From: Brachionus koreanus
Lineage: Eukaryota; Rotifera; Eurotatoria; Ploima; Brachionidae
Direction: 5' to 3'
DNA: 38,424 nt
Assembly (NCBI GenBank): GCA_016987375.1
Contig: PJRA01000077.1
Coordinates: 1,190,944-1,229,367, forward strand
Made by a program: the position numbers and the translations under genes. This document shows positions 13,301-22,565 of this stretch, piece by piece. The first letter of the stretch is position 1; each line of letters starts with the position of its first letter. The notes under the pieces are model-generated. The model saw only the letters and a program-made list of their open reading frames with translations, searched no databases and was not told the origin of the DNA.

Positions 13301-13664
13301 CTTTGCATATTTGCTTTGTTACATGAAAAACATTAGACGAAAAGTCGACACTCAAGTCGACAACCTGCAAGTCTGGTAAACTGATGCGCAAATACTTGTG
13401 TAGTCTTGTAAAGTGAAGCAATGCGTCTGCCTGTACGCCATACTGATCCAGTGTAAGTTTATTTTTGTTTAACCATTTGTTTTTATCTGGCCACCATAAA
13501 GCAAAATCGGACCAGTCGTTTCGTAAAGTGTTCAATTTTTCGATTAGTTGAACAATGACCCCACCAATATGTGTTTCGCCCGTGACCAGCAGACATTGTT
13601 CCACTACATCGAACTCGGTTACATTTATTCGCAACTCCCAGCCAGGTGTTTTAGCAGGCAGCAT
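7351..13664 (-). CDS. FERMT: kindlin (fermitin family, UNC-112-like), 732 aa, four exons
   Basis: Kindlins bind integrin beta tails through a FERM domain and help talin activate integrins at focal adhesions. Exons, in order of translation, are 13664-12729, 10532-9720, 7852-7703 and 7650-7351. Every junction is phase 0 with GT/AG ends, and an in-frame TAG lies just upstream of the ATG. F0 is residues about 1-95 (VTGETHIGG, then DWSDFALWW). F1 follows and carries the usual long polar loop (about 138-225, Ser/Asn/Lys-rich). The F1/F2 landmark SRWLDSSKSLMEQ is at 241-253. A PH domain splits F2 at about 411-510, and the F3/PTB lobe fills the C-terminus (WRFNTMKSWNVNWDI, then EFIGGYIYLS). The length is slightly above the vertebrate paralogues (about 680 aa). 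In F3 the residue before the integrin-binding Trp is Ser663 where vertebrate kindlins have Gln (the QW motif). One gene, presumably ancestral to FERMT1-3; I would not assign it to a vertebrate paralogue. Confidence 0.96.
7853..9719 (-). other. kindlin intron 3 (1867 bp)
   Basis: This intron runs from donor CAA|GTTAGT (minus strand) to acceptor AAAG. Most of it is A/T-rich. A less AT-rich island at about 8110-8270 is bounded by ordinary intron sequence and may be a decayed insertion. I could not assign it to an element family, and the 60-codon minus-strand frame there (8141-8323) has no recognisable motif. Confidence 0.6.
10762..10884 (-). repeat. dispersed SINE-like repeat, copy in kindlin intron
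   Basis: About 123 bp match, in reverse orientation, the repeat at 27212-27350 in ABCC10 intron 1. Shared words include GGATAATGGGGAGGCGCTC (here on +) and TGATC/TAATC followed by ATCTACACT. The copies differ by substitutions and small indels, as expected of an old interspersed element. This copy lacks the tRNA-like head seen upstream of the other. Strand is given so that both copies read in the same sense, with the tRNA-like head as the 5' side. Confidence 0.75.
10936..10962 (+). other. compact hairpin in kindlin intron
   Basis: The sequence CTGAC-CG-GTGG-CGTGA-CCAC-GA-GTCAG forms a two-part stem (5 bp and 4 bp) around a 5-nt loop. It lies 50 bp beyond the repeat copy at 10762-10884 and is strikingly GC-rich for this region. 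The order CUGA, stem, GA resembles a hammerhead ribozyme core, but the invariant CUGAUGA and GAAA boxes are not present. It may simply be part of an old mobile element. Confidence 0.35.
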
Positions 13665-15811
13665 TATACAAATCTAAATAGAATACTTTTAGATTATTTA
13701 AATATAAATTCAGCGAGTCAGTGAGAGGCTTTTTCCAAAAAATAGTTCAATTTAATTACTGATCATTTCTGGCTCATATATCTTAATAAGATTTTAAATT
13801 TTATAATAAATTATGTCTCAGTTATTAAAAAAAAAAGTATTTGATAAAATTTTATTGTTTTAAATAAGCTTATCGTTGATAGTTAGAGTCAAGATGAATT
13901 ATCGACACATAGTGAGAAAAGCTGTTTAAATTCGGCCTCAATATTCGAACAAGGAAAAATATCGAATAATTAATAGCAAAAAAGTTAATAGTTTAACTAT
14001 GAATGAAAAAATGAGAATATATATATTTATATTAAGGTCAAGATTTTAATGTTAAGCTTGCTTGTTTAGAATTATGATTATAATTTTATGTTCATAAGCT
14101 GATTAGATTTCGAATCTTTACTGGACTAAGATTTTCTAAATGCTTGCAGGCTTGGAGAAATTTACTTATCATAACGATAAGCAAAATACCCATGCTCTTT
14201 CTGATTAGATTATTTTGTTTGTAATTTAGTCCCATATTTATTTAACGATGATGCGTTTGGCTTAGAGCCATTATTACCCGTGGCATTAAGCTCACTTTTG
14301 GGTTTAAATCAGCAAGCTTAAATAATTTCAAAATAAAATTTTTCGCATTTAAATGATTAATGAAAACAAGCTTTGAAATTTGAATTATTTTAACTGAATA
14401 GAATAGAATTTAGTCATAAAGAGACAATGTTAAGAGATTTAATTTTCCATTTAGTTACGTTTAAATATAAAGGTATACGTTTTTTTTATTCAAATTGCAT
14501 AAATAATTTTTAACAAAAATTTTTTTTCAAAGTTTGCGTTTGCTAGATATAATTAATTAGCTTCAAATTCAAAATTAAGTCAAACAAAATCATAAAAAAA
14601 TCATATTCTTTCATAAATTTATGATCCTTTGAAATCAATCATTCTTTGAATAGTTCTTTTCAAAAAACCATAACAATAATTTTTTGTATGTCTGCTAGAA
14701 AAAATTAAAAGTTTAACTTGTTACTTTAATAACATAAAAATTAAAGCATAGTTCATTCTCTATTTTATGTTAGCTCTGAGAGCAAAATAAAAGTGAAAAC
14801 AAAATTAAAATTTAATACATTTAAACTTAAAAATTTTCAATTCAAAAAGTTTAGTTTTTTAAATAAATATAAATTACACAATTCATGACATACCCTGTTG
14901 TTTACAGTACTATATCTGTGAATTACCTTAATTTTTTTTTAAATTGAATTAAATGATTAAACGAATAATAAGAAGAAAAAAAACAATTTTTTTAGAGTTG
15001 GTATTTAAGCTTTTTAAAAATCGAATAAAATCATTTTCAGATTAAAAGCTAAATTGCATTTAAATCAAAGAGACTTCAATTTTATTTGATAAATTTAAAA
15101 GTTTGATATCATTTGATTCATCGCTTTAACAACAAACAATTTAAACATATTTTTAAATATTTTTACTTTATTTACAATTTGACTTGATCTTCTCCTTTTT
15201 TACTCTTTTTTTTCTTTTGTTTGCTTCTTCATTTTGCGAAAAAAAAGACAATAATTAAACTTGAGACTTTAAAAACAAAAAATTAAACATGGATGACGAT
15301 GTAATTATAAGCAAAATTTAGTGCTTTAACAAAATTAAATTTTAATAAATTTAAATCTAACAAAATTGCGCTTAAGTTTGACAAAATCAAAAATAACTTT
15401 GAGCTAACTTTGAGGGTAATCACGTGTTATTTTTTTATATTAATTATTTTAGAATAATTTTTTAATTTTCTTATTTCTTTATCTAATACTTTTATTATTT
15501 ATTAAATTGTCCCAAATACTTATATAATCTATTTTACTCCTTTCTGTTTGTTAAAATCTAAAAAATTCAAATTTGATGTTTTAAACGAAAGCGAACTTAA
15601 TCGACCAAAATATAAATGCTCAATTACTTTCCGAAGGTAGGTAGACACAGAAATACAGAGAAATATTCTATTTATTCAAAACTAAAATCATACATCCACC
15701 ATGTATGCCTAAAAGATCGCGTATGAAACAATTTGACAGTCCTGTTCAAAATTAGAAATAGAGCATCATTTTTATAGAAATGATGGTAAATTATATGAAG
15801 TATAAATTCAG
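13665..15811. other. AT-rich intergenic region upstream of kindlin
   Basis: This region contains the presumed kindlin promoter at its left edge. No reading frame here has coding-like composition, and I see no RNA gene or long repeat. A slightly GC-richer patch at about 15640-15740 contains a short frame after an AG-like acceptor (minus strand), which could belong to the candidate gene at 15812-16278. That frame is too short to support. Confidence 0.5.
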
Positions 15812-16278
15812 CTATATGAGTAATAGCAATGATCGTATGTCAATAACAATTAAATCCCCATCCACTGATGGAAGTAAGAGGTTTTGTGAAATGGACATTA
15901 TTTCTTCTGCTAGCAAATTTTTTTCATCTGCTTGAACAATTATCTTTGTGATAGCAAAAATAAAAGTCTAAAAAAAAACCAAAAATATTTTGATATTATC
16001 ATATTAACTTTGAAACGAAGAAAAAAGAAATTAAGTTTAGTACCAACAAAAAAATTAAAAATTTCATATGTAAAAATCAAATTTAGTTTATTCGCTGTCT
16101 TTTTGATTTTCTGACAGAACTTTTTTGTATCTCGTTTTTTAGTTGTTGAACCACGAGATCTGCCACGGCGTTTTGGACCATTTAAAGATATTTGTGCATC
16201 AGCTTGATAATTTTGATCAATATTTAAATCATTCGGTTCATTTAATTGTAAAGGATTGTAATTCATATTTACTAGCAT
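15812..16278 (-). CDS. possible gene fragment with AT-hook-like basic motif
   Basis: On the minus strand an open frame from ATG at 16278 encodes an Asn/Asp-rich start, followed by a basic block GPKRRGRSRGSTTKKR at about residues 34-49. The core RRGRSRG resembles an AT-hook (GRP core, here GRS). Codons around this block are clearly less AT-rich than the flanks. A second open frame (15967-15812, 51 codons, ending TAG) follows a good acceptor (T-rich tract then TAG at 15970-15968) and encodes a Leu/Ile-rich peptide with IVQADEKNLLAEE. A donor linking the two in phase (GTTGGT near 16050) is weak. It may be part of a small chromatin-type protein gene, or a decayed one. I do not recognise the product, and the join is an inference. 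Confidence 0.3.
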
Positions 16279-17289
16279 GATTATGTTTATCTGCTGACAT
16301 ATTCAGAGTGCATTTTTGTGAGTATTGGTGCAAGAGCAAATATATTTGACATGGAAAATTACCTTTACTACCTTGAATATCGTCTTTTTTCTTGATTATT
16401 TAGCTTTCCTTTTCTCCATTTTTTCTCCATTTCTGCTCATCGAAAATATCTTTGCACATCAGTTGTTTCAAAATCTTTAAACATGCAAAACTCGAAATAT
16501 TGTTTATTTTTGACACATCTTATTCTTCATCATATTATTCTCTTTATTTAGTGTCAAAATTAGCTAGCAGGTATTAATTTTTTAGGAAGCATAAAAAAAA
16601 TTTAGCTATCATTAATTATTTTTTTTACTAGCATTTAAAAAAAATTTGCTAACAGAAAGAAAAAGATCTCTGGTAAAAAATTTAAATTATACTGAAATTA
16701 ATTTAAAATTGGGTTCCATGGTTAGTTTGATTAGATTTAATCTATTTAAGTTGATAAATAAGAAAATAACTTTTAAATAAAATTTTTATTCAGATTTTTT
16801 GAATATAAAAACAAATTAGAAAAATCAATTTTTTTAAATTTTAACGTAAACTGGTTGTTTTAGACTTTTTCTTTTCTCTATTGATTGATTGCTTCGTGAA
16901 AAAAAAATATTAAATTAAAAATATTATTTTTTATCGAAAATTTTACTTACCTCCGAAACCTTTATTGATAAATTATTTCAAAATTTAAAAGAAAAAAATT
17001 ATAAATTAAAATTTTAAATCAAAAAAAAAAAACTGAGTCAGTAAAAAGTAATATTTCAAACTGATTCAGCTTAAATTTTTTTATCATAAAAGCAAATAAG
17101 AGTTATAGCATGCAAGTTGATCTATCGGGGAGCGTCTTTACATTAACCAAAAACTTACTTAATTAAATCTTAATTGAGTCTTTAATAAATAAAAATAAAA
17201 TTAAATAAAAATAACACAAACGATGAATTTAATTTTTAATGAAATATTTTTTTGTAAGATAATTTTTTTTATTGTTTAGAATTTAGAAT
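16279..17289. other. intergenic region downstream of IDH3 regulatory subunit
   Basis: This A/T-rich stretch lies between the stop of the minus-strand IDH3 gene and the weak candidate at 15812-16278. I see no supported gene. If the IDH3 gene has a further short C-terminal exon (see its entry), it would lie here, but none is obvious. Confidence 0.5.
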
Positions 17290-18411
17290 TTACATACCTA
17301 TTTCTGGTGTATGATGATGGATTTCATCTAGTACGTGTTTCATAAATTCCGATGTTGTAGCTGTTCCTCCGATGTCTAAAGTTTTGATATTTCGCTCACC
17401 GATAGTGTTAACTACGGCGTTTCTCAATACAAAGCTATGCTCATGTAGTCCTAAATACTTAAGCATATTTCCAGCAGCAAATAACATGCCACATGGATTG
17501 GCGCTATTTTGTCCAGCTACACCTCTGCCGCTATTTCTAGTGCCAGCTTCGAATAATGCAACATTATTTCCATAGTTACTTCCAGCAACTATTCCAGCGC
17601 CGCCTATCAAACCGGCACAAACATTGGCAACAATATTTCCATACAAATTAGGCATTACCATTACATCAAATTGTTGTGGCCTAGACACAAGTTGCATGCA
17701 TGTATTATCAACAATCATGCTTTCAAATTCTATGTCAGGATATCGTTCGGCTACTTCGCGACAACTTGACAAAAATAAGCCATCACCCAATTTCATTATA
17801 TTAGCTTTGTGAACAGCGGTAACTTTTTTTCGTCCGTCTTTTTGTGCCTTTTCAAAAGCAAACTCTGCAATTCTCCTAGATCGTTGCTTTGTTATAATCT
17901 TCAAGCTTTCAACAACGCCACAAACACTTTCATGCTCTAAATTTGAATACTCTCCCTCAGTATTCTCTCTTATAATCAATATATCCAAGTCTTGATATCG
18001 AGTTTTAACATTTGGTAAAGTTTTGCATCGAACTACATTGGCATACAAATCAAGTCTTTGTCTTAGCGCAACGTTGACTGATTGAGACGATGGATTATTG
18101 TGATCTGTTTCTATGTTTCCTTTGATGCATACACCGTTACGCTTTACAGCAAGTACAGTTTGATCTATTAATGAATCGCTCGCTGTTTTGCTATTGAGGT
18201 TTATTTCCTCAAATTCGACAGGAGCTCTTACTGCCTTCAAAGCCTCTTTAACATGAAACATCATCTCAGGACCAATACCATCACCGGGAACTAATAAGAC
18301 TCGATGTTTGCCACCGTATTTAGTCGAAAATACGTTCGAACTAAAATTCCTTGTGGCAACAAATGTTATTTGTTTGAGCAATTGAGACGTTTTTATGACG
18401 TTTTTGTTCAT
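17290..18411 (-). CDS. IDH3G: NAD-dependent isocitrate dehydrogenase regulatory (gamma/beta-type) subunit, mitochondrial
   Basis: This is a 373-aa single-exon frame encoding a non-catalytic subunit of the mitochondrial TCA-cycle enzyme (isocitrate + NAD+ to 2-oxoglutarate). Residues 1-33 form a presequence rich in Lys/Ser/Thr without acidic residues ([11 protein letters not shown]). The dimer fold follows with VPGDGIGPE (41-49), KGNIET (97-102, gamma-like), [10 protein letters not shown] (147-156) and [15 protein letters not shown] (199-213). In the metal-binding segment [10 protein letters not shown], Asn259 and Asn263 replace the two Asp of catalytic subunits, as in known beta/gamma subunits. 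KGNIET and [17 protein letters not shown] favour gamma over beta, but this may be the single regulatory gene of the lineage. The last codons read ATAG|GTATGTAA: the terminal Met-stop overlaps a good donor consensus, so a further exon cannot be excluded. It is divergent from IDH3A. Confidence 0.93.
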   Translation of the reverse strand: MNKNVIKTSQLLKQITFVATRNFSSNVFSTKYGGKHRVLLVPGDGIGPEMMFHVKEALKAVRAPVEFEEINLNSKTASDSLIDQTVLAVKRNGVCIKGNIETDHNNPSSQSVNVALRQRLDLYANVVRCKTLPNVKTRYQDLDILIIRENTEGEYSNLEHESVCGVVESLKIITKQRSRRIAEFAFEKAQKDGRKKVTAVHKANIMKLGDGLFLSSCREVAERYPDIEFESMIVDNTCMQLVSRPQQFDVMVMPNLYGNIVANVCAGLIGGAGIVAGSNYGNNVALFEAGTRNSGRGVAGQNSANPCGMLFAAGNMLKYLGLHEHSFVLRNAVVNTIGERNIKTLDIGGTATTSEFMKHVLDEIHHHTPEIGM

Positions 18412-18905
18412 TTTCTTATTATTAATTCAATAATTAGTCTTTAATAAATTAATATTAACAGTTTAAATTATTCTAAATAGATAGATTAGTTTAGAAAAAA
18501 TAATATTTAGTCTAATTTTGCAGCCAAAACAAGAGCATACACATCGAACTAGAATTGAAAATGCCTTTATAAAAAAAATTTTAAGTTTATTTTTTATTCT
18601 TTTTGTTGTAAATTATGATTATTTTGAGAGTTTTTGTTAATTTATTGCATCAGAGTATAGCACACTTTTTTAACATTATAAACAGTATATAGCTTTATTT
18701 TTTATTTTCAATAATCTTTTTTTTTTTATATTATTTTCTCTTATAAGCAAACGTTTTCTAAACTAAATTAGATTTAATTTAGAACAACTCTTTTTATTTT
18801 TCTTTATTCAAATTATTATTAGTATTATTCTTATTATTCTTTAGTTCTACTATCATATTCATATACTCAAAGCGTTCAAATAAAATACCAACAAAAGCAA
18901 CAAAA
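18412..18905. promoter_or_regulatory. shared divergent promoter region of IDH3G and IDH3A
   Basis: The interval of 494 bp separates the two outward-facing start codons of subunits of the same enzyme complex. It is A/T-rich with no other gene. I cannot point to a specific TATA box or factor site. Calling it a bidirectional promoter is an inference from position and from the stoichiometric need for both products. Confidence 0.5.
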
Positions 18906-20142
18906 ATGAATTCGGTAATTTGATTTCCGCTTAGTCCAAGCTGATATCTAATTTTTGTTTATTTTAATTCTTTAAGAAATTATTTATCAAATCAAACTAT
19001 TTGACAACTATTAAACGATTGTTTTCTGACTCGGCTAGACCAGATGTAGGATTTAATAAAAAAATAAATAAATTTTTTTTAATAAAATTTTAAATATTTT
19101 AATTAATTATTAAAAAATTATTTTATTCTAGGTACGTAAAGTAACATTGATTCCAGGTGATGGAATTGGCACTGAAATATCGGCTAGTGTACAAAAAATA
19201 TTCGAAGCTGCTGGTGCTCCGATTGAATGGGAAGCAGTCGACGTTACACCAGTAAAGGGGGTCGATGGAAAATTTAGAATACCACAAAAAGCAATTGATT
19301 CAGTAAATTCAACAAAAATTGGTCTAAAAGGCCCTTTGGCGACACCAATTGGAAAGGGACATCAATCTCTAAATTTGGCTTTGAGAAAACAATTCAATCT
19401 TTTTGCTAATGTAAGACCATGCAAGTCAATCGAAGGCTATAAAACGCCTTATGACGATGTTGACATAATTACCATTAGAGAAAACACTGAAGGTGAATAT
19501 TCAGGCATCGAGCATACAATTGTTCCCGGTGTTGTTCAAAGCATTAAATTGATTACTGAGCCAGCTTCGAGACGTGTCACCGAATATGCTTTCAAATATG
19601 CCACATTGAATAAACGCGAAAAAGTAACTGTAGTTCATAAAGCTAACATCATGAGACTTTCGGACGGTTTGTTCTTGAAATGTGCCCGTGAAATAGCTGA
19701 ACAACATCCAAACATTCAATTCGAAGAAATGTATTTGGATACAGTTTGTTTGAAAATGGTCCAAGATCCAAGTCAATTCGATGTATTGGTTATGCCTAAT
19801 TTGTATGGTGACATATTGAGTGATTTGTGTGCTGGTCTTATTGGCGGCTTAGGCTTGACACCAAGCGGTAACATTGGAGAAGGTGGCTCTGCTATATTCG
19901 AGGCCGTTCACGGAACTGCTCCGGATATTGCTGGTCAAGACAAAGCAAATCCAACTGCTCTCTTGCTTAGTGCTGTAATGATGCTAAGACATTTGAATAT
20001 GTTCGATTATGCTCGACGAATTGAACAAGCTTGTTTTGACACTATTAAGGATGGAAAAGTTATTACCGGAGATTTGGGCGGAAAGTCTAAATGCTCCCAA
20101 TTTACCGACGAAATTTGTAACCGTGTAAAAGATTTACAATAG
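18906..20142 (+). CDS. IDH3A: NAD-dependent isocitrate dehydrogenase catalytic alpha subunit, mitochondrial, 362 aa
   Basis: Three exons, 18906-18914, 18977-19045 and 19132-20142, have all junctions in phase 0 with introns of 62 and 86 bp. Exon 1 encodes only Met-Asn-Ser. Exon 2 encodes 23 residues that complete a typical presequence ([15 protein letters not shown], basic and Ser/Thr-rich). Exon 3 begins [13 protein letters not shown]. Catalytic features are intact: [14 protein letters not shown] (Tyr149), [13 protein letters not shown] (Lys196), LDTVC (Asp229) and [12 protein letters not shown] (Asp253, Asp257). Together with the regulatory subunit encoded divergently upstream it would form the matrix enzyme. 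The length is close to human IDH3A (366 aa). Without the two small exons the protein would lack a targeting sequence, which supports the model. AATAAA lies about 25 bp after the stop. Confidence 0.95.
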
Positions 20143-21990
20143 AATAGTAGCCCGACAAAAAAATTAATAAAGAAAAAAATTTACACAATTTTTAAAGAAT
20201 AAATCTTAAATTTTATCTCGAATTATTTTTTCTCTAATTTGAAATGATAACAGAAAAAAATAAGCTAAAAATAAAAGTTATATTTTTAAGATAAAAACAC
20301 TTTTGTCTTATTGTTTAACGGATATAATCTAACTAGGGATAAGAATCCCGAAATTTTTCAAGTGCCAGATTTGAGTTAAGATTGGATTTGTTACGTAGAC
20401 CTGATCCTCGACTCACTCATTATTTTCTGGTACTTAGATCAGACTCGATAGTCGTTTACCCAATTTTTTCAACTTATCAACCAAAATCCAATGCCTGTTT
20501 ACCACATTAAATTTAACAAAAAGGTCTGGATTGGTAACCTGAAAAAAATTGGGTGAACGTGTACTCGGTACTCGGCAAAAAAACAACGATAATGTCTGTA
20601 TCTAGCTAAAAATTTAATTATATTTGATAATTGGAATCGAAATTTTTGAAAGTTTAAAAAAAGCAATTTAATTTGATTTAAAAGGGAATTTTTTTTATGT
20701 AACTAATAGAAAATATCAAATTTATGATTAAAATTTAACATGAAGCATCTGTATGTAACTCATAATAAATAAACTTTAATTCTACAAACATTCTATTTGT
20801 TGTCAGCAGAAATTTTAAAGCAAAGGTAAAAAAATCTTTTGCTTAGGTTCATTAATCTTCATTATCTACATCCTCTTTCAATAATGAAGCCATTGAAGAG
20901 GAATAAACTTGGTACTGATTTTAAAAAAACTCAATCCTAATGAGAATCAATCAAAAAAAATTTTTTTTTCTGTGTAGAGAACAAATTTAATCTGTCGTTT
21001 TCAACTTTACTGTAAAAATTTTTAATCTATCTTAATTTCGAGATTAATCTCAAGTTCAAGTTGACGAGTGAATAAATTTTTAAGTTTTTATAGATATTTA
21101 AAAATTTGTAGATATTTTTTTTTCAGAGTTTTCAAAAATTGTTTTATTTTTAAATAAACTGAAGATTAAAATTTTGAAAAATGCTCTCCTATTCTTCAAA
21201 AAATTCTCCTAATCAGAGTTATTCAAAGTCATTAAATCAAAGTCAAAACTTGCCTTAAAATTTTTTTTTCAAAAATGTCATTTGACTTGACTTTTTTTTT
21301 TGAGTTTTCCACGAGTCTGCTTCTAAATAATAACAATCAATTATTTTATTAAAATTAGTCAGATCAAAAGAAAAAAAAATAGACGGAACGTGTAAAGCAG
21401 GGCGCAACTGTTTGAGATTGTTTATCCGCAGCTTTACAAATAACTTGTATTACTTCCTACATAATTTTTTTTCAATCGATAAATTTTTAGAGGTAACATC
21501 AAAAGTCCAAAGATTCAGCCTCCAAAAAAATAAAAATTTGAATGCTTAGGATGATTTTTTAAACATATATCTTGGTTTAAATAATGAAAAAATAAAGTGA
21601 AAAAAAATTGCTGAGGGTAATTTGCTTCAATTAAATAAAAAGATTTTTAATTCTGCTTTAAATAATTCTTTATATAAAAAAAAAGTCATGCAACTTTAAA
21701 ATAAAGCATTTGAATCTAAAATCTACGAATTGAATGCATAAAATTTGTGTCATTTTCATCAGTTTTCAAAATTTTAGATGCTTATAAACTAAATTAAATT
21801 AAGAGGAAATGTTAATTTTTATTTGAACATATAATGCGGGATATTAAGACTAAATTGGAATAACAAATTTTAGTAACACATTAGATGAAAGATGTCACTT
21901 TATTAAAAAGAAGAAAAAATTAATACAAAATAGTTTGTTTAGAGAATAAATTTTCTATAATAAATAAAAGATGCTTACTGACGACAACTC
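20143..21990. other. intergenic region between IDH3A and the U1 genes
   Basis: No gene is supported here. Two structures stand out. One is an imperfect inverted repeat at 20453-20559 (separate entry). The other is a GC-richer patch at about 21385-21440 with an 8-bp inverted repeat TGTAAAGC...GCTTTACA (21391-21398 and 21431-21438) around a 32-nt spacer. The right end holds the promoter of the first U1 gene, where I see no motif clearly shared with the second copy. Confidence 0.5.
20453..20559. repeat. imperfect inverted repeat (about 107 bp)
   Basis: The left arm starts CGTTTACCCAATTTTTTCA. The reverse complement of the right arm starts CGTTCACCCAATTTTTTTCA, so the outer 20 bp match almost fully. 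Weaker matching continues inward (AATCCA followed by a CCT). The structure could be a small foldback/MITE element. No target duplication is clear. Confidence 0.45.
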
Positions 21991-22152
21991 ATACTTACCT
22001 GGCGCAGTTGTTACGGCGATCAAGAACACCGTGCAATCGGGATAAGGCTTTATCATTGCACCAACGATAATGCTGAATCTTGCGATTTCCTCTAATGACG
22101 GAAACTCGGGCGCACAATTTGTTAGAATGGGACTGCGTTCGCGCTGTCCCGA
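21991..22152 (+). ncRNA. RNU1: U1 snRNA gene, canonical copy
   Basis: U1 snRNA base-pairs with 5' splice sites in the first step of spliceosome assembly. The 5' end is ATACTTACCTG, the canonical recognition sequence. Stem-loop I carries GATCAAGAAC in the U1-70K loop position, closed by ACGG/CCGT. Stem-loop II has the U1A-binding loop ATTGCAC closed by TTATC/GATAA. The segment TTGCGATTTCC...GGAAACTCG matches stem-loop III. An Sm-type site ACAATTTGTT follows, then stem-loop IV GGGACTGCG-TTCG-CGCTGTCCC. The length of about 162 nt matches the family. Stem III is weaker than in the second copy. Minus-strand frames over this gene are shadows. Confidence 0.95.
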
Positions 22153-22404
22153 CAAAAACAAAATTAAAATGAAAAAAATTAGGGATATTTAATAAAATAT
22201 ATGTAGTCAACATTCTTTTATTTCCTTCTTTTTCTCGACTGTATTTGTATTTAATGTATTTGTTAAATACTTTTTCATTTCTCCCAATTCTCTACAAAAA
22301 ACTTAAGAAAAAAAGATGTCAGTTTCTTTATTAAGTTGATTAATTCAACTCTGTTTTTTAATATTAATTTAAATATAAGTAAGAGCTGAAAACTACAGCA
22401 TATC

Positions 22405-22565
22405 ATACTTACTTGGCGTTATTGCTACGGCGATCAAGAACACCGTGCAATCGAGATGGAGGCTTAGTCATTGCACCAACGACTGGCTGAAGCTTGCGAT
22501 TTCCTCAAATGAGGAAACTCGAGCGCACAATTTATGAGAGTGGGACTGCGTTCGCGCTGTCCCGA
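22405..22565 (+). ncRNA. RNU1: U1 snRNA gene, variant copy (C9 to T in the 5' recognition sequence)
   Basis: A second U1 gene lies 252 bp after the first, in the same orientation. All stems can form, several with compensatory changes relative to copy one: stem II AGTC/GACT instead of TTATC/GATAA, stem I ATTGC/GCAAT, and a perfect stem III TTTCCTC-AAAT-GAGGAAA. The U1A loop ATTGCAC, an Sm-type site ACAATTTATG and the terminal hairpin are present. The 5' end reads ATACTTACTTG, so position 9, which pairs with the last exon base of the 5' splice site, is T rather than C. Preserved folding argues against a pseudogene. The immediate 3' flank (A/C-rich, then ATTAAA and ATGAAAAA) resembles that of copy one and may contain a 3'-end signal. 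Confidence 0.92.

Noticed and set aside
13072..13326. 84-codon plus-strand ORF
   Set aside because: It lies opposite the kindlin exon encoding the F1 loop, which is well supported on the other strand.
21955..22213. Two minus-strand ORFs of 68 and 72 codons
   Set aside because: They are antisense shadows of the first U1 snRNA gene, whose structure fully explains the sequence.
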